64,000 nt of DNA from Paracoccus sediminicola (GTDB lineage Bacteria; Pseudomonadota; Alphaproteobacteria; Rhodobacterales; Rhodobacteraceae), in the NCBI RefSeq assembly GCF_027912835.1, contig NZ_CP115768.1, positions 496,001-560,000 of the forward strand, given 5' to 3'. Shown here piece after piece: positions 61,402 through 64,000 of the stretch; positions within the stretch are counted from its first letter, which is position 1; every line of letters starts with the position of its first letter. The notes below the pieces were generated by a model that saw only the letters and a program-made list of their open reading frames with translations, was not told where the DNA came from and did not search any database. The position numbers and the translations under genes were made by a program.

Positions 61402-62451
61402 TTATTCGGCCGGCGCTTCCATGGCAGCGCCCGAGGTCACCGCTTCCTGAAGCGAGGCGCGCTCGTCATCGCCCAGCGCGACCAGACCACGCTCGGCCAG
61501 ATAGCCGTCGGCGGCCAGTGCGTCATCCGCCATATAGGCGTCGATGAACTCGTTCAGGTTCGGGATCACGCCGCGATGCGCGTTCTTCACATAGAAGAAG
61601 AGCGGGCGCGACAGCGGATAGGAACCGTCGCCGATCGTGTCCATGTTGGCCTCGACGCCGTCCAGAGCGATGTCCTTCAGCTTGTCCTGGTTCTCGAAAA
61701 GGAACGAATAACCGAAGATGCCAACCGCGTTCGGATCGGCTTCAAGACGCTGAACGATCAGGTTGTCATTCTCGCCGGCCTCGATGAACGGACCGTCGGT
61801 GCGCATGCGCGAGCAGTTGTTTTCGAAGAAGTCTTCGTCGTCCGAAGCCTCGGCCAGCTCGGCCATTTCCGGGATCGATTCGCAGCCGACGATCATGCCC
61901 AGCTCGACGAAGGCGTCGCGGGTGCCCGAGGTCGGGGGCGGGCCGAAGGCGGTGATCTCGGTGTCGGGCAGCGAGTCGTCGATTTCCGACCACTTGGTAT
62001 AGGGGTTGTCGACCAGCTCGCCGTCGACCGGAACCTGAGCGCCCAGGGCCTTATAGACCTGCGCCAGGGTCAGCTCGGTCAGCGCTTCGTTCTCGATCGA
62101 GGTCGCGATGGACAACCCGTCATAGCCGATCATCGCTTCCGAAATGCTGTCGACGCCGTTCTCGGTGCAGAGATCGTATTCGGATTTCTTCATCGCGCGC
62201 GAGGCGCCGGTGATGTCGGCGGTGTCTTCGCCCACGCCTTCGCAGAAGATCTGCATGCCGCCGCCGGTGCCGGTCGATTCGACGATGGGGGCCGGCGCGC
62301 CGGTTTCAGCGGCGAATTCCTCGGCCACTGCCTGGGTGTACGGGAACACGGTGGACGATCCCACGATGCGGATCTGGTCGCGGGCCGAAGCGACACCGGC
62401 CGAGGCCGCAATGATCGCCGTGGCAGAAACGATCACTTGGATCTTGCTCAT
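61402..62451 (-). CDS. pstS: Periplasmic phosphate-binding protein PstS
   Basis: A 349 aa high-affinity phosphate-binding protein. Signal peptide residues 1-23 (cut at ASA-RDQ), then QIRIVGSSTVFPYTQAVAEEFA with the phosphate-contacting Ser/Thr, ADITGASRAMKKSEYDLC and PPTSGTRDAFVELGM. The ATG at 62451 has GGAG upstream; an in-frame ATG at 62463 does not. First gene of the pst operon. Confidence 0.95.
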   Translation of the reverse strand: MSKIQVIVSATAIIAASAGVASARDQIRIVGSSTVFPYTQAVAEEFAAETGAPAPIVESTGTGGGMQIFCEGVGEDTADITGASRAMKKSEYDLCTENGVDSISEAMIGYDGLSIATSIENEALTELTLAQVYKALGAQVPVDGELVDNPYTKWSEIDDSLPDTEITAFGPPPTSGTRDAFVELGMIVGCESIPEMAELAEASDDEDFFENNCSRMRTDGPFIEAGENDNLIVQRLEADPNAVGIFGYSFLFENQDKLKDIALDGVEANMDTIGDGSYPLSRPLFFYVKNAHRGVIPNLNEFIDAYMADDALAADGYLAERGLVALGDDERASLQEAVTSGAAMEAPAE

Positions 62452-62509
62452 AATCGACTCCATAGTCTGAGGGCAGTTATTTGCTCCGCCGCCCGTCTAC
62501 GCCCCGCCC

Positions 62510-62549
62510 GTGACAGTTATGTGACGGTAATCTGACGATTAAGTGTCAA
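62510..62549 (-). promoter_or_regulatory. Pho box array (four 7-bp repeats) upstream of pstS
   Basis: Read on the minus strand, four 7-mers follow one another at 11-bp spacing with AT-rich 4-bp spacers: TTGACAC, TCGTCAG, CCGTCAC and CTGTCAC. The last pair, CCGTCAC-ATAA-CTGTCAC (62510-62527), is close to the consensus CTGTCAT-N4-CTGTCAT bound by PhoB. It ends about 59 bp before the pstS ATG. Confidence 0.82.
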
Positions 62550-62629
62550 ATTCCGGGGCGAGCGGAGCGGGCAAAGCCGACAGTCCGCAGCCTTATGCGG
62601 GCCGCAAGGAAAGGGCCGCTTCGCGTCGA

Positions 62630-63586
62630 TCAGCGGGGCAGGGGAAGATCAGGATAGGCGCTGCGGTCGAGGCTACTGCGGATGGACTGCATGAAGGCGC
62701 TCGTTGCCGAAGACAGCGGGCGGCTCGCCGGGACCATGAAATTCGCGGTGTAGCGGATCGCCGGAAGAAACGGACGAATCGCGATCTGGTCCGAAACCTG
62801 ATGGATCATCGGAAACGGGTTAAGCAGCGACACGCCCAGCCCCTCGCCGACGAACTCCACGAGCGAGACATTGGTCGAGGTCTCGATGACGATATGCATG
62901 TCCACGCCGGCGCGCTCGAAGAGGCGGTCGATCTTGGCGCGGCTGGAATGGCGGCGCGAGAGCGCGACGAACTGTTCCTCATGCAGGTCTTCGGGGCGGA
63001 TCACGTCGAAGCCGGCAAGGTGGTGATCCTTGCGCATGATGCAGACCGCCTGGGTCTCGAGCAGCAATTCACTGACGACCCCGTCATGGGCGACGGTGCT
63101 GTCGGTCAGCCCGATATCGAAGCGGCTTTCCGCAATCCCGGTCAGCAGGCTGTCGCTGGCCAGCACGTCGAGCGAAACGTGCAGCGCCGGGTTGCGCTTT
63201 CGGAACGCCGCGATCCGCGTCGGCAGGAAACGATGCGCGATGGTCGGCGGCGCCACGATGGACAGCGTGCCGCCATACCCTTCCTCCGGTGCCTCATCCG
63301 CATTCACGATCTTCGCGAGCGTATCGAAAACCGGCCTCAGCTTTTCATTGATCGAAAGCGCCTCGATGGTCGGGCGCAGACCGCCACCCTCACGGCGAAA
63401 CAGCCGCGAGCCGAGCCGGTCTTCAAGCTGGGTCAGCCTGCGGCTCACAGCCGATTGCGAAATCCCGAGCCGCCGTGCTGCGTTGATCGAACTGCCAGCC
63501 GATATCAGCGCCTCCAGAACTTCCAGCTCACGCAGGGTGATTCCGGCATGGCTTCGGGTGCCGTCGGGATCTATTCGCCTGCTCAT
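62630..63586 (-). CDS. LysR-family transcriptional regulator
   Basis: A 318 aa regulator. The N-terminal winged helix is LRELEVLEALISAGSSINAARRLGISQSAVSRRLTQLEDRLGSRLFRREGGGL (about residues 18-70), followed by the two-lobed effector domain (GTLSIVAPPTIAHRFLPTRIAAFRKRNPALHVSL). It is divergent from the binding-protein gene at 63744 and probably controls it. The effector is unknown. Confidence 0.9.
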   Translation of the reverse strand: MSRRIDPDGTRSHAGITLRELEVLEALISAGSSINAARRLGISQSAVSRRLTQLEDRLGSRLFRREGGGLRPTIEALSINEKLRPVFDTLAKIVNADEAPEEGYGGTLSIVAPPTIAHRFLPTRIAAFRKRNPALHVSLDVLASDSLLTGIAESRFDIGLTDSTVAHDGVVSELLLETQAVCIMRKDHHLAGFDVIRPEDLHEEQFVALSRRHSSRAKIDRLFERAGVDMHIVIETSTNVSLVEFVGEGLGVSLLNPFPMIHQVSDQIAIRPFLPAIRYTANFMVPASRPLSSATSAFMQSIRSSLDRSAYPDLPLPR

Positions 63587-63591
63587 GCGTG

Positions 63592-63642
63592 CTATGCGAA
63601 AATCTCATAGAATTTGTTTGTTGACTTATGAATATCGCATAA
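63592..63642. promoter_or_regulatory. Candidate LysR binding sites in the divergent intergenic region
   Basis: Two related inverted repeats lie between the divergent genes: CTATG-N9-CATAG (63592-63610) and TTATG-N7-CATAA (63626-63642). The latter fits the T-N11-A core of LysR sites, and the region is AT-rich compared with its surroundings. Confidence 0.4.
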
Positions 63643-63743
63643 TACCGTGATCTCCAACACGCCATTGCGCCATCGGGGATCAACCTCGGGGAGTGTCGCC
63701 GCAACGTGCGACGTCGTGCCACCAACGGGAAGGGATTCACGTC

Positions 63744-64000
63744 ATGAACAGATTAACCGCTCCTCTGATCGCTGTGCTGCTCGGCTCCGCAGCCACGCCG
63801 GCCCTCGCACAGGAACTGACGCTCGGGCTGAAATCCGAGGCCACGTCCATGGACCCGCAGTTTCACCAGCTCTCGACAAATATTCAGGTGCTGAAGAACA
63901 TCTTCGAAGCGTTGACCACGCAGGATGCCGTGCAAAAGGTGACGCCCGGCCTCGCCGAAAGCTGGGAGGCGCTCGATGACACCACATGGCGTTTCAAGCT
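63744..64000 (+). CDS. Peptide-type ABC transporter substrate-binding protein (5-prime part; runs off the window)
   Basis: Only the first 85 residues are visible. A signal peptide (residues 1-22, cut at ALA-QE) leads into LTLGLKSEATSMDPQFHQLSTNIQVLKNIFEAL and VTPGLAESWEALDDTTWRFK, the typical N-terminus of family 5 solute-binding proteins for peptides or nickel. The gene continues past the window end. The LysR gene is divergent from it. Confidence 0.85.
   Translation, partial: MNRLTAPLIAVLLGSAATPALAQELTLGLKSEATSMDPQFHQLSTNIQVLKNIFEALTTQDAVQKVTPGLAESWEALDDTTWRFK

Overview
The window looks like a chromosomal segment of a high-GC alphaproteobacterium, most likely a Paracoccus-like member of the Rhodobacteraceae. 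The evidence is the gene families (long PstA/PstC, short-chain fatty acyl regulator, symporter-kinase hybrid), an alphaproteobacterial SOS box (GAAC-N7-GAAC), and a palindromic intergenic repeat of a type I recall from this family. No transposase, integrase, CRISPR array, rRNA or replication origin was seen.

Layout. 0-14.5 kb is mostly housekeeping: pepA, holC, a retropepsin-like protease, marC, tatABC, a DUF815 ATPase, a short-chain-fatty-acid-type sensory block (XRE regulator, single-domain response regulator, small membrane protein, symporter/histidine kinase), an orphan FliM-like protein, infA, maf, rng, yacG and tRNA-Phe. 14.6-24.8 kb holds an AraC regulator and a periplasmic tryptophan-tryptophylquinone (TTQ) amine dehydrogenase cluster in the order large subunit-E-D-small subunit. 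It is followed by two cytochromes c, a b-type-like membrane protein and a tetrahaem cytochrome. Then come a truncated acyl-CoA ligase remnant, an aldehyde dehydrogenase and a flavin N-demethylase-like enzyme. 24.9-29.4 kb carries a TetR gene, a Rieske oxygenase/reductase pair of the glycine-betaine demethylase type and a GlxA/GbdR-like regulator. 29.4-36.9 kb is a homoprotocatechuate meta-cleavage operon (hpaR; hpaF-E-D-G-H-I) with an aromatic amino acid decarboxylase embedded in it. 36.9-39.6 kb is a LexA-boxed radical SAM/UdgX pair. 39.6-45.5 kb is a PaoABC-type periplasmic molybdenum aldehyde oxidase with maturation genes. 45.6-56.2 kb is a ZIP transporter and a peptide ABC transporter, gamma-glutamyltransferase, DUF1028 and TauE operon with a GntR regulator. 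56.4-62.6 kb is pstSCAB-phoU-phoB behind a four-repeat Pho box. The window ends with a LysR gene and the start of another peptide-type binding protein.

How the parts may work together. The decarboxylase (aromatic amino acid to aromatic amine), the TTQ amine dehydrogenase (amine to aldehyde in the periplasm), the PaoABC and NAD(P) aldehyde dehydrogenases (aldehyde to arylacetate) and the hpa operon (homoprotocatechuate to pyruvate plus succinate semialdehyde) form a continuous route. No HpaBC ring hydroxylase is present here. The set would therefore be self-sufficient for L-DOPA or dopamine, while tyrosine or tyramine would need a hydroxylase from elsewhere. The usual TTQ maturation genes (mauG, mauF) and amicyanin are also absent from the cluster. 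The extra haem proteins beside the amine dehydrogenase are candidates for TTQ maturation or electron transfer. These connections are inferred from gene content and order, and substrates were not determined.
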